Of a stretch of 50,165 nt of DNA, positions 36,420-45,837 are shown piece by piece (the first letter of the stretch is position 1; every line of letters begins with the position of its first letter). This stretch comes from Flavobacteriales bacterium (lineage in GTDB: Bacteria > Bacteroidota > Bacteroidia > UBA10329). The DNA is taken from the NCBI GenBank assembly GCA_018402015.1, contig JAGYJL010000001.1, positions 1 through 50,165 of the forward strand, in the 5' to 3' direction. A program made the position numbers and the translations under genes. A model generated the notes under the pieces. It made no database searches, was not told the origin of the DNA, and was given only the letters and a program-made list of their open reading frames with translations.

Positions 36420-39029
36420 TTAATTGGGTCCTGAACCTGAGTTTCTAAGTAGATGAATGAAACCATGAAGATCGCGAGGAACAACGCCTTGCAATCTGAT
36501 CTCATTAACGGTGCAGATGTAATAGTATACACCATCACTACAATCCAATTTGGTAGATTGATTGGAACCATCCCAAAGCACATCTGGATCGGTTGTTTCA
36601 AAAACCTTCAATCCCCAACGGTTAAAAATCTTCAGATCAACACTCTCCACAAAGGTGTACGGGAATGGTCTGAACAGATCATTATACGTATCGCCACCTG
36701 GCGTAAACACGTTTGGTAGATCATAGTTAGAGCAGTTGTCCACGCAAACAGTGTCAGAAATAGTTACATTCTGAAACGAATCTACAGCGGCAATGGCATA
36801 GCAGCCAGCCATGGTTGTTTCCAACGGACCATGTTCAAATGCAGCCCATGGGAAATCGTGAGTCTGAATGACTTGAAGTTCTCCGCCATAAATTGGCGTG
36901 TAGAGTACCCGATATTCGATAATATCATTAGGACAATCTGAAGCTTGCGACCACGTGAGGTTGTTCAAGAATTCTTCACAATCTGATTCAATGCTAATGT
37001 CCTGTTGGCACGGAGGAATGGAATCAATTGGTGTGGCACAACTTTCCTGCGACCAATTCTCTATCGGGTCGATCAATCCATCCACCGAATAATGACCAAT
37101 ACTCTTGATCCGATAGCACTGCTCCACCCCATTCGCCAATCCTGTATCAACGTAGGTGTGCTCTACGGTTTGACCTATTTGTAAAAATGTGAAATCTGGT
37201 TGTTGGCGATATAACTCAAAGGTATCGTTGATCCAAGGAACAACTTCACTCCAAACCAACTGAACCTGATTATCTGTTCCAATGGCGTTGATGAAAATGG
37301 ATGATGCTTGATCAGACTCACCAACCGTAAATTCATTACCTGCCTCATCGTTGAACAGTTCAATCCTATAATAGAACTCCAATTCCTGGGTGTTCATTAG
37401 TGTATCAATGAATATGGTGTCGTTCAGATCGAACAGTGTTCCCATCAATTGGAAATCAGCAGGGTCGGTCACGTCTGAACGCAGCACCCGATACTCGTAC
37501 GGCCCCGGAATTTCAATCACGTCCAACTCTGTTGGTTTACTCCAGGCCACATACATGGATCCATCAACTATATCTGTATTCCTAACGCTAACGTTGGTGA
37601 TAATAGGTAGATCACGGTTCAATTCTTCACAGAATTCCTCGCTTGCGTAACCAACGGCCCCATCCGGAAAACAGGCCACAACCATGTAGCAGTATTCGAT
37701 TCCCATGGTAAGGCCCGCACCTCCATTATCATCCAAATAACTGGTTGCTGCCAAACCGCTGGTGCTTCCAATGAATTGATAACCGGTGTAACCCGGAACA
37801 CCAACCTCGCAGGTATCTGGTTCAAAGCCGTATTCTTCAATTCTCCTGTAAACTTTATAACCAGTTACTTCGGCACAGATACTCTGATCCCAAGAAAGTT
37901 GAATCGCATTTCCTTGAGCATCAGCCTGAGGATTTTCAGGTGCTGGGCCAACAACGGTTATCAACGTAGTGTGATAATCTACTAACGCAATTTCATTCCC
38001 TGGTGGATCATCTTCTACCCGAAACGACATGGTATAAGGCTGTATTTGAACATGGGCACAATTGGTTTGCCAACGGAAAAGGCTTGTGGCCGTGTCTTGA
38101 GATGAGATAGGTTGGTTGAAAGTTGCTGGACTTATGCTCTGCTCCAATGGTCCACCTGTTCCAGTGAGTGTAACTGGGTCTCCATCCGGATCCCAAGCGC
38201 GAACTAGAAACTCCAAAATCTGTCCCGCCTCCACACATATTTCGTTTATGGCATCGACAATTGGCGGGTTATTGTTGCAGGGCAGAACAGTTACTTGCAT
38301 ATCGCGAATGGTGTAACCAACTGGCACGTAGTTTCCATTAGAAACTCTTCTCCACTCAATGACCCTAATGGCAAAATTGTACTCACCTTGCTGTGTGGGT
38401 GCATCCCAAACAAGATCGCCCGTAACCGCATTTATCGTCACGCCAGGAGGAAACGAATACCCCGATATCTCTTCTCCAAACTCACCAGCACAGATAGCTA
38501 ATTCATAGCTCAAACTATCTCCATCTGGATCATAAGCTCCAGGATTGTGCTCATATCGCCTGCCAACGCACGCCTCATCAATAGGTGCGTTCAGTAAAAC
38601 TGGCGTACTACTTGGGCCTGCAAAAGGTGAAATAATGATCTCCGTTTCTATATAGAACGGCACATTAATAGAGTTTGGGATATTGATGATACCTCCGTTC
38701 CTGTTCGGGTCCTCCATAGAGATCCGATAAGTGGAAGGACTTGCGTACGTGTGCTGAAACACGTAGATGTTCTTTTTTACGCCCGGTTGAATGATCACAC
38801 CATCACCACCGCCATTCACTCTCGGCACAGTATCAATGTCTCCATCGCCCCAATTAACCTCTAAAAATGGTCTATCGGCAGGGCTTTCAGGCACGGTGTA
38901 AGTCGTTACAGTTGCCCGAACGGTCAGTCCACCCAAAAACTCAACGGTTATCTCTCCTGCACGATTATGCGTTGCCTTTGCGCCAAAGGCGGCAAAAAGC
39001 ACGAATAGAAGAGAGAGAAAGTGTTTCAT
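36420..39029 (-). CDS. Secreted PKD/fibronectin-like repeat protein with T9SS type B sorting domain
   Basis: 869 residues. A signal peptide (MKHFLSLLFVLFAAFGAKA) is followed by THNRAGEITVEFLGG. It continues with domains containing GAYDPDGDSLSYELAICAG and AWDPDGDPVTLTG (cadherin/Ig-like calcium-type motifs, about 160-310). Several fibronectin type III-like units follow (about 380-780; CAEVTGYKVYRRIEE and EYRVLRSDVTDPADF). The C-terminus is a gliding-associated sorting domain (NYDLPNVFTPGGDTYNDLFRPFPY ... LKIFNRWGLKVFETTDPDVLWDGSNQ ... CSDGVYYYICTV). A weak TAACTTTA box lies upstream at 39057-39064. Predicted surface or secreted protein; ligand unknown. Confidence 0.88.
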   Translation of the reverse strand: MKHFLSLLFVLFAAFGAKATHNRAGEITVEFLGGLTVRATVTTYTVPESPADRPFLEVNWGDGDIDTVPRVNGGGDGVIIQPGVKKNIYVFQHTYASPSTYRISMEDPNRNGGIINIPNSINVPFYIETEIIISPFAGPSSTPVLLNAPIDEACVGRRYEHNPGAYDPDGDSLSYELAICAGEFGEEISGYSFPPGVTINAVTGDLVWDAPTQQGEYNFAIRVIEWRRVSNGNYVPVGYTIRDMQVTVLPCNNNPPIVDAINEICVEAGQILEFLVRAWDPDGDPVTLTGTGGPLEQSISPATFNQPISSQDTATSLFRWQTNCAHVQIQPYTMSFRVEDDPPGNEIALVDYHTTLITVVGPAPENPQADAQGNAIQLSWDQSICAEVTGYKVYRRIEEYGFEPDTCEVGVPGYTGYQFIGSTSGLAATSYLDDNGGAGLTMGIEYCYMVVACFPDGAVGYASEEFCEELNRDLPIITNVSVRNTDIVDGSMYVAWSKPTELDVIEIPGPYEYRVLRSDVTDPADFQLMGTLFDLNDTIFIDTLMNTQELEFYYRIELFNDEAGNEFTVGESDQASSIFINAIGTDNQVQLVWSEVVPWINDTFELYRQQPDFTFLQIGQTVEHTYVDTGLANGVEQCYRIKSIGHYSVDGLIDPIENWSQESCATPIDSIPPCQQDISIESDCEEFLNNLTWSQASDCPNDIIEYRVLYTPIYGGELQVIQTHDFPWAAFEHGPLETTMAGCYAIAAVDSFQNVTISDTVCVDNCSNYDLPNVFTPGGDTYNDLFRPFPYTFVESVDLKIFNRWGLKVFETTDPDVLWDGSNQSTKLDCSDGVYYYICTVNEIRLQGVVPRDLHGFIHLLRNSGSGPN

Positions 39030-39087
39030 CGGGAGACTTATAATGCCTTAACCGAATAAAGTTAGGGTTTATTGTAAGGTGCTTTTG

Positions 39088-40212
39088 TCAATAATCGATC
39101 AATTGCTGTTCCATGTTTTCAGGCAACTCTCGGTACTCGTATTGCTGCGTTCGCAATTGGGGTTCAAATCCAGCTTCACGAATCGCCTCCTGAATAGCAT
39201 CTGCAGTAAATCTGTGAGGTGCTCCAGCGGCAGAAACAACGTTTTCCTCAATCATAATGGAACCGAAATCGTTGGCGCCAGCATGCAGACACATCTGCGC
39301 GGTTTGCTTACCAACCGTAAGCCATGAAGCTTGAATATTGTCGATGTTCGGCAGCATAATGCGCGAAATAGCTATCATCCTCACGTATTCATCAGCGGTA
39401 CAGCTATTCCGAATTCCTTTAACTCTTCTAAGCAACGTTCCATCATCTTGAAATGGCCATGGTATGAAAGCAATGAACCCTTTGGCGTGGTCGGGTTTTT
39501 TCGCCTGAACTTCGCGAAGCCAAACCAAATGTTCAAATCGTTCTTCTAAGGTCTCGATGTGCCCGAACATCATTGTTGCCGAACCGGTAATGTTCAACTG
39601 ATGCGAAGCTGCAGCTACGTCCAACCACTCTTTTCCGGTGCACTTTCCTTTAGAGATCAATCTTCTTACACGATCGTTAAGAATCTCCGCACCAGCGCCC
39701 GGCAGGCTATCTAATCCCGCTTCCTTCAATTCCTTCAGTACTTCAGTGTGGGTCATTCCCTCCAACTTGCAGATATGCGCAATTTCTGGCGGGCCCAGCG
39801 CATGCAACTTCAAATTCGGATACAAGGATTTCAGTTCTTTGAACAGATCGACATAGAACTTCAATCCCAATTTGGGATGGTGACCGCCTTGCAGCAATAG
39901 CTGTTCGCCACCATATCTGAAGGTCTCCTCTATCTTCCGTTTATAGGTTTCTATGTCGGTAATGTAACTCTCTTCATGACCAGGAATACGATAGAAATTG
40001 CAGAATTTGCAATTGGCTATGCACACGTTGGTCGTGTTCATATTCCGATCAATGATCCAGGTTACTTTTCCATCATTCCGCTTGGTCTTCCTTAGTTCAT
40101 TTCCAACGAACATGAGGTCTGCAAGACCAGCATTCTCAAAAAGAAACTGACCTTCTTCGGCAGAGAGGAATTCGGCCTTCAAGGCCTTATCTAAAAGTTT
40201 GCTACAATCCAT
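39088..40212 (-). CDS. mqnC: Cyclic dehypoxanthinyl futalosine synthase (radical SAM, MqnC)
   Basis: 374 residues from the ATG at 40210-40212 (MDCSKLLDKALKAE); the open frame reaches 40302 but the extra 30 residues are unlike the family. The radical SAM cluster motif is CIANCKFCNF (about residue 63). MqnC hallmarks are LLQGGHHPKLGLKFYVDLF, LHALGPPEI, GAEILNDRVR, MISRIMLPNIDNIQASW-like text, and AGANDFGSIMIEENVVSAAGA. It catalyses cyclisation of dehypoxanthine futalosine in the futalosine route to menaquinone, consistent with a menaquinone-using respiratory chain. Confidence 0.93.
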   Translation of the reverse strand: MDCSKLLDKALKAEFLSAEEGQFLFENAGLADLMFVGNELRKTKRNDGKVTWIIDRNMNTTNVCIANCKFCNFYRIPGHEESYITDIETYKRKIEETFRYGGEQLLLQGGHHPKLGLKFYVDLFKELKSLYPNLKLHALGPPEIAHICKLEGMTHTEVLKELKEAGLDSLPGAGAEILNDRVRRLISKGKCTGKEWLDVAAASHQLNITGSATMMFGHIETLEERFEHLVWLREVQAKKPDHAKGFIAFIPWPFQDDGTLLRRVKGIRNSCTADEYVRMIAISRIMLPNIDNIQASWLTVGKQTAQMCLHAGANDFGSIMIEENVVSAAGAPHRFTADAIQEAIREAGFEPQLRTQQYEYRELPENMEQQLIDY

Positions 40213-40365
40213 TTTGCTACTTGTTAAACACCGCTTTATCAAATGTGTTCGTAGCGAACAAGACGATAATACCTGTGTTAAAGTTGGTACTTTAGCGGCC
40301 ACGAATTTACGAATTGGAAGGGGCTTTATGGCTTCTGCACGTAGCGTTCGGAAATAACCATTGTG

Positions 40366-41514
40366 ATGAGTAGAGAACAGGACAAGATCAGGGTTGGAAT
40401 TTCGTGTGGCGATCTCAACGGAATCGGTTTAGAAGTGGCTATTAAAACCTTCTTGGATAACCGCATTTTCGAGCTTTGCACACCTATTTTATATGCTTCA
40501 AAAAAAACTTCATCGGCCTACAGGAAAGAACTGGACGTGAAAGACTTCAGTTTTGAAGAGATACGTTCGGTAGAAAAAGCGAACCCAAAACGTGCCAATG
40601 TTATTAACGTTTGGGAAGAAGAAGTTGAACTGAATCTTGGAACTCCAACAAAATCGAGTGGAGAATATGCATTGAAGTCGCTTCAGGCTGCCACAGCAGA
40701 CCTCAAAGCAGGTAAAATTGACGTGCTACTGACTGCTCCAATAGACAAGAAGAACATTCAGTCAGAAGAATTCAAGTTTCCGGGGCACACAGAGTACCTT
40801 GCCAACGAGTTCGGAGTAGATGAGTATGCCATGTTAATGGTGAGCGATAGTCTGATGGTGACATTTATGACCGGGCACTTGCCTCTTTCCGAAATCGGTA
40901 AGAATCTTTCTTTTGAAAGCATCATCAAGAAAATTCGGTTTCTGGATAGAACCCTACCACAGGATTTCGGCATTCGAAAACCGAAAATCGCGGTTTTGGG
41001 TCTTAACCCGCACAATGGCGATGGTGGCATACTGGGTTCAGAAGAGCAAGATCTGATCGCACCAGCAATCAAAAAGGCCAAGGATGACGGTATTCTGGTT
41101 TTCGGACCATTTGCGGCCGATGGTTTTTTCGGTTCTGGCGGATACAAACAATTTGATGTGGTACTGGCCATGTATCACGATCAGGGATTGATCCCATTCA
41201 AGACGTTGAACTTTGACCAAGGTGTAAACTATACTGCCGGTTTACCTGCAGTGCGCGTTTCTCCGGATCATGGCACTGGTTTCGACATTGCTGGAAAAGG
41301 GATTGCCAGTGAGCAGTCATTTCGCGATGCACTGTTTCTAGGAATAGACCTTTTCAAGGAAAAACAGCGTTATGCGGAATACACCTCCAATGTCTTAAAA
41401 CCGCAGAAGGAACCACGTTCTGAAAGTGGTTTCGGTCGTTCCGACAGCAGAAAAGGTGGTAGAAAACCATCATCTGAAGGCAAAAAAGAATCTGTTTCAG
41501 ACGATAAAAAATAA
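40366..41514 (+). CDS. pdxA: 4-hydroxythreonine-4-phosphate dehydrogenase PdxA with basic C-terminal tail
   Basis: 382 residues from ATG 40366 (a GTG codon directly precedes it). The enzyme oxidises 4-phosphohydroxy-threonine in pyridoxal phosphate synthesis. Metal and substrate residues are visible in FPGHTEYLANEF (about 140), AVLGLNPHNGDGGILGSEE (about 210-228) and MYHDQGLIPFKTLNFDQGVNYTAGLP (about 268-293). The catalytic domain ends near residue 343. About 40 extra residues rich in Lys, Arg, Ser, Gly and Glu follow (SGFGRSDSRKGGRKPSSEG), which the family does not usually have. A one-mismatch -7 box, TACTTTAG, lies at 40288-40295. Confidence 0.95.
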   Translation: MSREQDKIRVGISCGDLNGIGLEVAIKTFLDNRIFELCTPILYASKKTSSAYRKELDVKDFSFEEIRSVEKANPKRANVINVWEEEVELNLGTPTKSSGEYALKSLQAATADLKAGKIDVLLTAPIDKKNIQSEEFKFPGHTEYLANEFGVDEYAMLMVSDSLMVTFMTGHLPLSEIGKNLSFESIIKKIRFLDRTLPQDFGIRKPKIAVLGLNPHNGDGGILGSEEQDLIAPAIKKAKDDGILVFGPFAADGFFGSGGYKQFDVVLAMYHDQGLIPFKTLNFDQGVNYTAGLPAVRVSPDHGTGFDIAGKGIASEQSFRDALFLGIDLFKEKQRYAEYTSNVLKPQKEPRSESGFGRSDSRKGGRKPSSEGKKESVSDDKK

Positions 41515-41517
41515 CGG

Positions 41518-41547
41518 TTGTACCTTCAATTCAATTAATTACCTTTG
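41518..41547 (+). promoter_or_regulatory. Promoter of the DUF177-rpmF unit
   Basis: TTG (41518-41520), a 19-base spacer, TACCTTTG (41540-41547), then CAGCCC. A full match to the Bacteroidota promoter pattern, 18 bases before the DUF177 ATG. It starts 3 bases after the pdxA stop codon. Confidence 0.78.
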
Positions 41548-41565
41548 CAGCCCTCGTTCTGAAAC

Positions 41566-42096
41566 ATGGGAAAGTCTAATGCATTCATGGTTCCATTCTC
41601 CGGATTGAAACTCGGAATTCACAACTTTGAATTTGCAGTAGACAACTCGTTCTTTGAAAAACTCGAATATTCTCCGATAACTGAAGGAGAAGTTGACGTG
41701 AATCTAGCTTTGGAAAAGAAATCTTCCATGATGGTTCTCAACTTTGAATTGAGTGGTTGGGTTGGCGAAACCTGTGATAGATGCACAGTGGATTACCAAC
41801 AACAACTGAAAGGAGAAAATAAGATCTATGTGAAATTCGGTGACGATTATGACGAACCGGATGATAATCTGATAGTTATTCCTCGCGAGGCATACGAATT
41901 GGACGTCACACAACTGATCTATGAGTTTATCGGGCTGAGTATTCCGATCCGGAAGGTTCCTTGTGAAGAAAATGGTGACACAACCATTTGCGATAAGGAA
42001 ACGCTGAAGGTTTTGGAAGATTCAGAATCAGAACAGGATAATAACAACCCTTTATGGGTAGAATTGAATAAGATCAAAGATCAACTGAAGAAATAA
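41566..42096 (+). CDS. DUF177 (YceD-like) ribosome-associated protein
   Basis: 176 residues. The pattern VDVNLALEKKSSMMVLNFELSGWVGETCDRCTVDYQQQLKG contains the CDRC motif of DUF177/YceD (about residues 69-72), followed by an acidic middle and a second Cys pair near 126-141. DUF177 genes are typically placed directly before rpmF, as here (19-base gap), followed by fatty-acid synthesis genes. A role in 23S rRNA/ribosome biogenesis has been proposed for relatives; not shown here. Confidence 0.9.
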   Translation: MGKSNAFMVPFSGLKLGIHNFEFAVDNSFFEKLEYSPITEGEVDVNLALEKKSSMMVLNFELSGWVGETCDRCTVDYQQQLKGENKIYVKFGDDYDEPDDNLIVIPREAYELDVTQLIYEFIGLSIPIRKVPCEENGDTTICDKETLKVLEDSESEQDNNNPLWVELNKIKDQLKK

Positions 42097-42115
42097 CACG
42101 TATAAGTAGAGCATC

Positions 42116-42298
42116 ATGGCGCATCCTAAACGAAAAATATCGAAGCAGCGTAGAGACAAAAGACGTACGCACTACAAGACAGAGGCTCCAACTATTGCAT
42201 TGTGCCCAACAACTGGCGAGCCGCATCTTTATCACCGTGCCCACTGGTATGAGGGTAAACTTTACTACAAGGGAAAAGTAGTAATGGAAAAGGAATGA
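42116..42298 (+). CDS. rpmF: 50S ribosomal protein L32
   Basis: 60 residues, beginning [21 protein letters not shown] as expected. The [24 protein letters not shown] middle has only one of the zinc-ribbon Cys residues retained, so this is a C-minus type L32. It is transcribed with DUF177 and followed by a terminator. Confidence 0.95.
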   Translation: MAHPKRKISKQRRDKRRTHYKTEAPTIALCPTTGEPHLYHRAHWYEGKLYYKGKVVMEKE

Positions 42299-42332
42299 CA
42301 TATTCCAAAAAAACGGATTTGTGATTGAAAGG

Positions 42333-42359
42333 ATTGCGGCTAACTTAGCCGCAATTTTT
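42333..42359 (+). terminator. Terminator after rpmF
   Basis: ATTGCGGCTAA (42333-42343) and TTAGCCGCAAT (42345-42355) are perfect complements around one central base and are followed by a T-run. This separates rpmF from fabH, so fabH must have its own promoter or depend on read-through. Confidence 0.85.
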
Positions 42360-42388
42360 GTTTTGAGGGGACGGGAAAAACCAATGGA

Positions 42389-43390
42389 ATGACGAAAACC
42401 AGAGCGGCCATTACCGGAATAAATACTTGGGTTCCTGAGTACAGACTCACGAACGCTGAATTGGAGACGATGGTCGATACCAACGATGAGTGGATTCAGT
42501 CGAGAACCGGTGTACAGGAACGCAGAATCTTAAAAGGTAAAGATCAAGGAACTTCTGCCATGGCCATTCCGGCTGTAAAAGGGCTACTTGAGAAAACGGG
42601 CACCGATCCGAAAGACATCGAGCTCGTTATATGTGCTACTGTAACCCCTGATATGCAGTTCCCAGCCACAGCCAATATCATATCCGATAAATGCGGAATG
42701 GTAAATGCCTTCAGCTTTGATCTGAATGCGGCATGCTCTGGCTTTATAGATGCGCTGACAACCGCTTCCATGTACATTGAAAGTGGTCGATATAAGAAAG
42801 TGGTCGTAATAGGTGCAGATAAAATGTCATCCATTATCGATTACACCGACCGCGCTACTTGCATCATTTTTGGCGATGCGGCCGGAGCGGTTCTCATGGA
42901 ACCCAATGACGAAGGTTATGGGCTCATTGACCACCGGCTTTACACCGATGGTTCGGGCATGGTTCACTTGCATCAGAAAGCCGGAGGATCAAGAAGACCA
43001 GCCACGCACGAAACGGTAGATGCACGAGAGCATTACGTGTACCAAGAAGGCGCAGCCGTATTCAAATTTGCTGTTACCAAAATGGCCGAGGTTTCTGAAG
43101 AGGTAATGGAGCGCAACAACTTAACCGCTGACGATGTAGCTTATTTGGTTCCGCATCAAGCCAACAAAAGGATAATTGATGCTACAGCATCGAGGATGGG
43201 AGTTAGTGAAGATAAAGTGATGCTGAACATTATGCGATATGGTAACACGACAAACGGAACTATTCCACTTTGTTTACACGAATGGGAATCGAAACTTAAG
43301 AAAGGAGACAATCTGATCATTAGCGCCTTTGGAGGTGGTTTTACCTGGGGCGCACTGTACTTGAAGTGGGCTTACGATACCCCAGAATAA
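42389..43390 (+). CDS. fabH: Beta-ketoacyl-ACP synthase III
   Basis: 333 residues. The active-site Cys is in [12 protein letters not shown] (about residue 115), the His in [12 protein letters not shown] (about 252), and the Asn in [13 protein letters not shown] (about 285). The closing [20 protein letters not shown] is typical. It condenses acetyl-CoA with malonyl-ACP to start fatty acid chains. Gene order rpmF-fabH matches many bacteria; here accB and accC, which make malonyl-CoA, follow. Confidence 0.96.
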   Translation: MTKTRAAITGINTWVPEYRLTNAELETMVDTNDEWIQSRTGVQERRILKGKDQGTSAMAIPAVKGLLEKTGTDPKDIELVICATVTPDMQFPATANIISDKCGMVNAFSFDLNAACSGFIDALTTASMYIESGRYKKVVVIGADKMSSIIDYTDRATCIIFGDAAGAVLMEPNDEGYGLIDHRLYTDGSGMVHLHQKAGGSRRPATHETVDAREHYVYQEGAAVFKFAVTKMAEVSEEVMERNNLTADDVAYLVPHQANKRIIDATASRMGVSEDKVMLNIMRYGNTTNGTIPLCLHEWESKLKKGDNLIISAFGGGFTWGALYLKWAYDTPE

Positions 43391-43414
43391 CCCAAGTAAC
43401 GGCCTAAATATTTA

Positions 43415-43422
43415 TACATTTG
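43415..43422 (+). promoter_or_regulatory. -7 promoter element of accB-accC
   Basis: TACATTTG, a perfect TAnnTTTG, 22 bases before the accB ATG at 43445. No TTG at the expected distance, so moderate confidence. Confidence 0.45.
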
Positions 43423-43444
43423 AACTTCAATTAAGGGAAAGAGA

Positions 43445-43942
43445 ATGGATATCAAAGAAATCCAAGAACTGATAAAGTTTGTATCTAAATCAGGAGTGAG
43501 TGAGGTGGAAATTGAGTCGAAAGGATTCAAGATCAACATCAAAACCCCACCATATAAAAGAGGTGGGCAACCAGAGGTACAGATTGTTCAATCTACTGCA
43601 CCACAACCAGTTGCCCCTGTTCAGCAGGCGGTTCAGGCAGCACCACAACCTGCGGTACAAGTTGCTGCAGCCAAGGCCGAAACAGCTGCAGATAGTGGGA
43701 ACTACGAGGAAGTAAAATCTCCAATGATCGGTACATTCTACCGTTCGGCATCACCAGAAAAGCCACCTTTTGTAGGTGTTGGAGATGAAGTGAAAAAAGG
43801 TGATGTGATCTGCATTATCGAAGCCATGAAGCTCTTTAATGAGATAGAGGCTGAAATAAGCGGTAAAATAGTGAAGGTGATGGTGGATGATTCGACTCCG
43901 GTTGAGTACGACCAACCACTTTTCCTTATTGAGCCGCACTGA
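43445..43942 (+). CDS. accB: Acetyl-CoA carboxylase biotin carboxyl carrier protein
   Basis: 165 residues. The N-terminal MDIKEIQELIKFVSKSGVSEVEIESKGFKI is followed by a Pro/Gln/Ala-rich flexible linker (about 45-80). The biotinyl domain contains the biotin-accepting Lys in CIIEAMKLFNEIEAE (about residues 119-133). It carries CO2 between AccC and the carboxyltransferase. accC starts 21 bases after it. Confidence 0.96.
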   Translation: MDIKEIQELIKFVSKSGVSEVEIESKGFKINIKTPPYKRGGQPEVQIVQSTAPQPVAPVQQAVQAAPQPAVQVAAAKAETAADSGNYEEVKSPMIGTFYRSASPEKPPFVGVGDEVKKGDVICIIEAMKLFNEIEAEISGKIVKVMVDDSTPVEYDQPLFLIEPH

Positions 43943-43963
43943 TATTAACGCAAACATTGTTTC

Positions 43964-45298
43964 GTGTTCAAGAAGATTCTCATAGCCAATAGAGGTGAAA
44001 TTGCTTTGCGCGTTATTAGAACGTGTAAGGAGATGAACATCAAGACGGTAGCGGTATACTCCACTGCCGATAAGGACAGTCTGCACGTTCGATTTGCAGA
44101 TGAGGCGGTGTGCATTGGCCCGCCACCTAGTCCGCAAAGCTATTTGAACATTCCAAGCATTATTGCTGCCGCGGAGATAACCAATGCAGATGCGATACAT
44201 CCGGGTTATGGTTTCTTGGCGGAGAATTCTACGTTCTCGAAAATCTGTGGCGAACATGGCATCAAATTCATTGGTGCGTCTCCCGACATGATTGATGGAA
44301 TGGGCGACAAAGCTTCTGCTAAAGCCACCATGATAAAGGCCGGTGTTCCGTGTATTCCAGGTTCAGAAGGGTTACTGGACGACATCGCGCAAGCAAAAAA
44401 GACCGCTAAGAAGATCAAGTATCCGATCATGCTGAAGGCAACTGCTGGTGGCGGTGGTAAAGGAATGCGGGTGGTTTGGAGCGAAGATGAACTAGAAGAT
44501 GCATGGAATTCTGCCACACAGGAAGCAAGAGCATCGTTCGGTAACGATGGTATGTACATGGAGAAATTCATCGAAGATCCCCGTCATATCGAAATTCAAA
44601 TAGTTGGTGATCAGTATGGGAACTATTGCCATCTATCTGAACGCGACTGTTCTATTCAAAGGCGACATCAGAAGTTGATGGAAGAAACGCCATCGCCATT
44701 TATGACAGACGAATTGCGTGATAGAATGGGCGAAGCGGCTGTGAAAGCAGCGGCTGCGGTGAATTATGAAGGTGCTGGAACCGTTGAGTTCCTTGTTGAC
44801 AAGAATCGCGATTTCTACTTCATGGAAATGAACACGCGTATTCAAGTGGAACACCCGATCACCGAAGAAGTAATCAGCTACGATCTTATTTGGGAGCAGA
44901 TAAAAGTAGCTGCAGGCATTCCTGTTTCAGGAAATCATTACTTCCCAAAGATGCATGCCATTGAGTGCAGAATAAACGCAGAAGATCCACACAACAACTT
45001 CAGACCGAGCCCTGGGTGCATTACAACCTTGCACACACCTGGCGGCCACGGGGTTCGCATCGACTCGCACATTTATGCCGGCTATTGCATTCCACCGAAT
45101 TACGATTCGATGGTAGGCAAACTGATAACTGTTGCTCAAACACGCGAAGAGGCCATTGCTAAAATGCGCAGAGCTTTGGACGAATATGTTATTGAAGGCA
45201 TTAAAACAACCATTCCTTTCCATCGTAAACTGATGGACGACCCTGCATTCATTAAAGGAAACTATACCACAAAGTTTATGGAGACGTTTGAGCTCTAA
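43964..45298 (+). CDS. accC: Acetyl-CoA carboxylase, biotin carboxylase subunit
   Basis: 444 residues, normal length. It starts with GTG at 43964 ([21 protein letters not shown]), the accepted N-terminus. ATP-grasp features are [24 protein letters not shown] (glycine-rich loop about 160), [41 protein letters not shown] (metal and catalytic residues). The C-terminal lid part has [24 protein letters not shown]. It carboxylates biotin on AccB. It is the last housekeeping gene before the accessory array. Confidence 0.97.
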   Translation: MFKKILIANRGEIALRVIRTCKEMNIKTVAVYSTADKDSLHVRFADEAVCIGPPPSPQSYLNIPSIIAAAEITNADAIHPGYGFLAENSTFSKICGEHGIKFIGASPDMIDGMGDKASAKATMIKAGVPCIPGSEGLLDDIAQAKKTAKKIKYPIMLKATAGGGGKGMRVVWSEDELEDAWNSATQEARASFGNDGMYMEKFIEDPRHIEIQIVGDQYGNYCHLSERDCSIQRRHQKLMEETPSPFMTDELRDRMGEAAVKAAAAVNYEGAGTVEFLVDKNRDFYFMEMNTRIQVEHPITEEVISYDLIWEQIKVAAGIPVSGNHYFPKMHAIECRINAEDPHNNFRPSPGCITTLHTPGGHGVRIDSHIYAGYCIPPNYDSMVGKLITVAQTREEAIAKMRRALDEYVIEGIKTTIPFHRKLMDDPAFIKGNYTTKFMETFEL

Positions 45299-45355
45299 GT
45301 AGTTTCCGCTCCAACCAACCATTATAATTTACCCCCGTTAGTGCCGATGCTCGCC

Positions 45356-45426
45356 CAAGAATTCCGAAGGACTTCTTGTGTGGAACAGAAGACGATCAGT
45401 CCCGACAACTCCCGATAGCTATCGGG
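45356..45426. repeat. Intergenic repeat, type A, first copy, followed by a palindrome
   Basis: 45356-45378 forms a hairpin (CAAGAA / TTCTTG arms, inner TCC-GAA-GGA) identical in bases to those at 48390-48412 and 49860-49882. Next comes a GATCAGT fragment and CCCGATAGCTATCGGG (45411-45426), a perfect 16-base palindrome with no T-run after it. Nothing coding was seen in 45299-45597. Confidence 0.7.
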
Positions 45427-45489
45427 ACGGGAGTGAACCGATCTCTAAAACCGACCGTCACACCCCTAAAACCGCAAACAAAAACGGCC

Positions 45490-45538
45490 AAGAGGCGTTG
45501 TGCCCCTTGACCCTCTACGCCTAAGGCGGATGACCAAA
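45490..45538. repeat. Intergenic repeat, type B, short copy
   Basis: The text GGCCAAGAGGCG ... CCCCTTGACCCTCT ... CGCCTAAGGCGGATGACC matches 46280-46330 and 50078-50125 with a few differences. A fourth, partial version (GGGTCAAGAAGG ... CCTTTGACCCTCT) lies at 49786-49830. Confidence 0.7.
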
Positions 45539-45571
45539 TTTCACTCAAAGTCAAATTTCGCATGAAAGGTT

Positions 45572-45579
45572 TAACTTTG
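45572..45579 (+). promoter_or_regulatory. -7 promoter element of the antitoxin-toxin pair
   Basis: TAACTTTG is a perfect TAnnTTTG and lies 18 bases before the antitoxin ATG at 45598. No TTG partner at the usual distance. Confidence 0.5.
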
Positions 45580-45597
45580 AAGCACAAGCTCTAAACC

Positions 45598-45837
45598 ATG
45601 GATATTCAGACAGTAAAGCTTAATCTTCTACAGAAGCTGATGGGTGTTTCCAATGCTGCCTTGCTAGAGAAGATTGAAAAAATGCTCGATAAGGAAATGA
45701 TCGTTGGTTATACCGTTGACGGCAAACCATTGACAAAGGCGGTCTACGACAATCGTCTGAAAAAGGCGGAAGACCAGATCAAAGCTGGCCGATTCATTAC
45801 ACAAGAAGACCTCGAAAAGGAATCAGAAAATTGGTAA
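45598..45837 (+). CDS. Putative antitoxin of a ParE/RelE-type addiction module
   Basis: 79 residues. The N-terminal helical half (MDIQTVKLNLLQKLMGVSNAALLEKIEKML) is followed by VGYTVDGKPLTKAVYDNRLKKAEDQIKAGRFITQEDLEKESENW. This VGYTxxGKPLT...ITQEDLEKESENW pattern is seen in small antitoxins paired with RelE/ParE toxins in Bacteroidota. Its stop (TAA) overlaps the toxin ATG by one base (TAATG), the coupling expected for an antitoxin-toxin pair. The partner toxin here is broken. Confidence 0.72.
   Translation: MDIQTVKLNLLQKLMGVSNAALLEKIEKMLDKEMIVGYTVDGKPLTKAVYDNRLKKAEDQIKAGRFITQEDLEKESENW

Noticed and set aside
40251-40320. Longer MqnC N-terminus starting at 40302
   Set aside because: The extra 30 residues are unlike the family and lie over the intergenic region with the pdxA promoter-like box.
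45411-45426. Terminator for accC at the CCCGATAGCTATCGGG palindrome
   Set aside because: No T-run follows on either strand; it belongs to the repeat-rich array.
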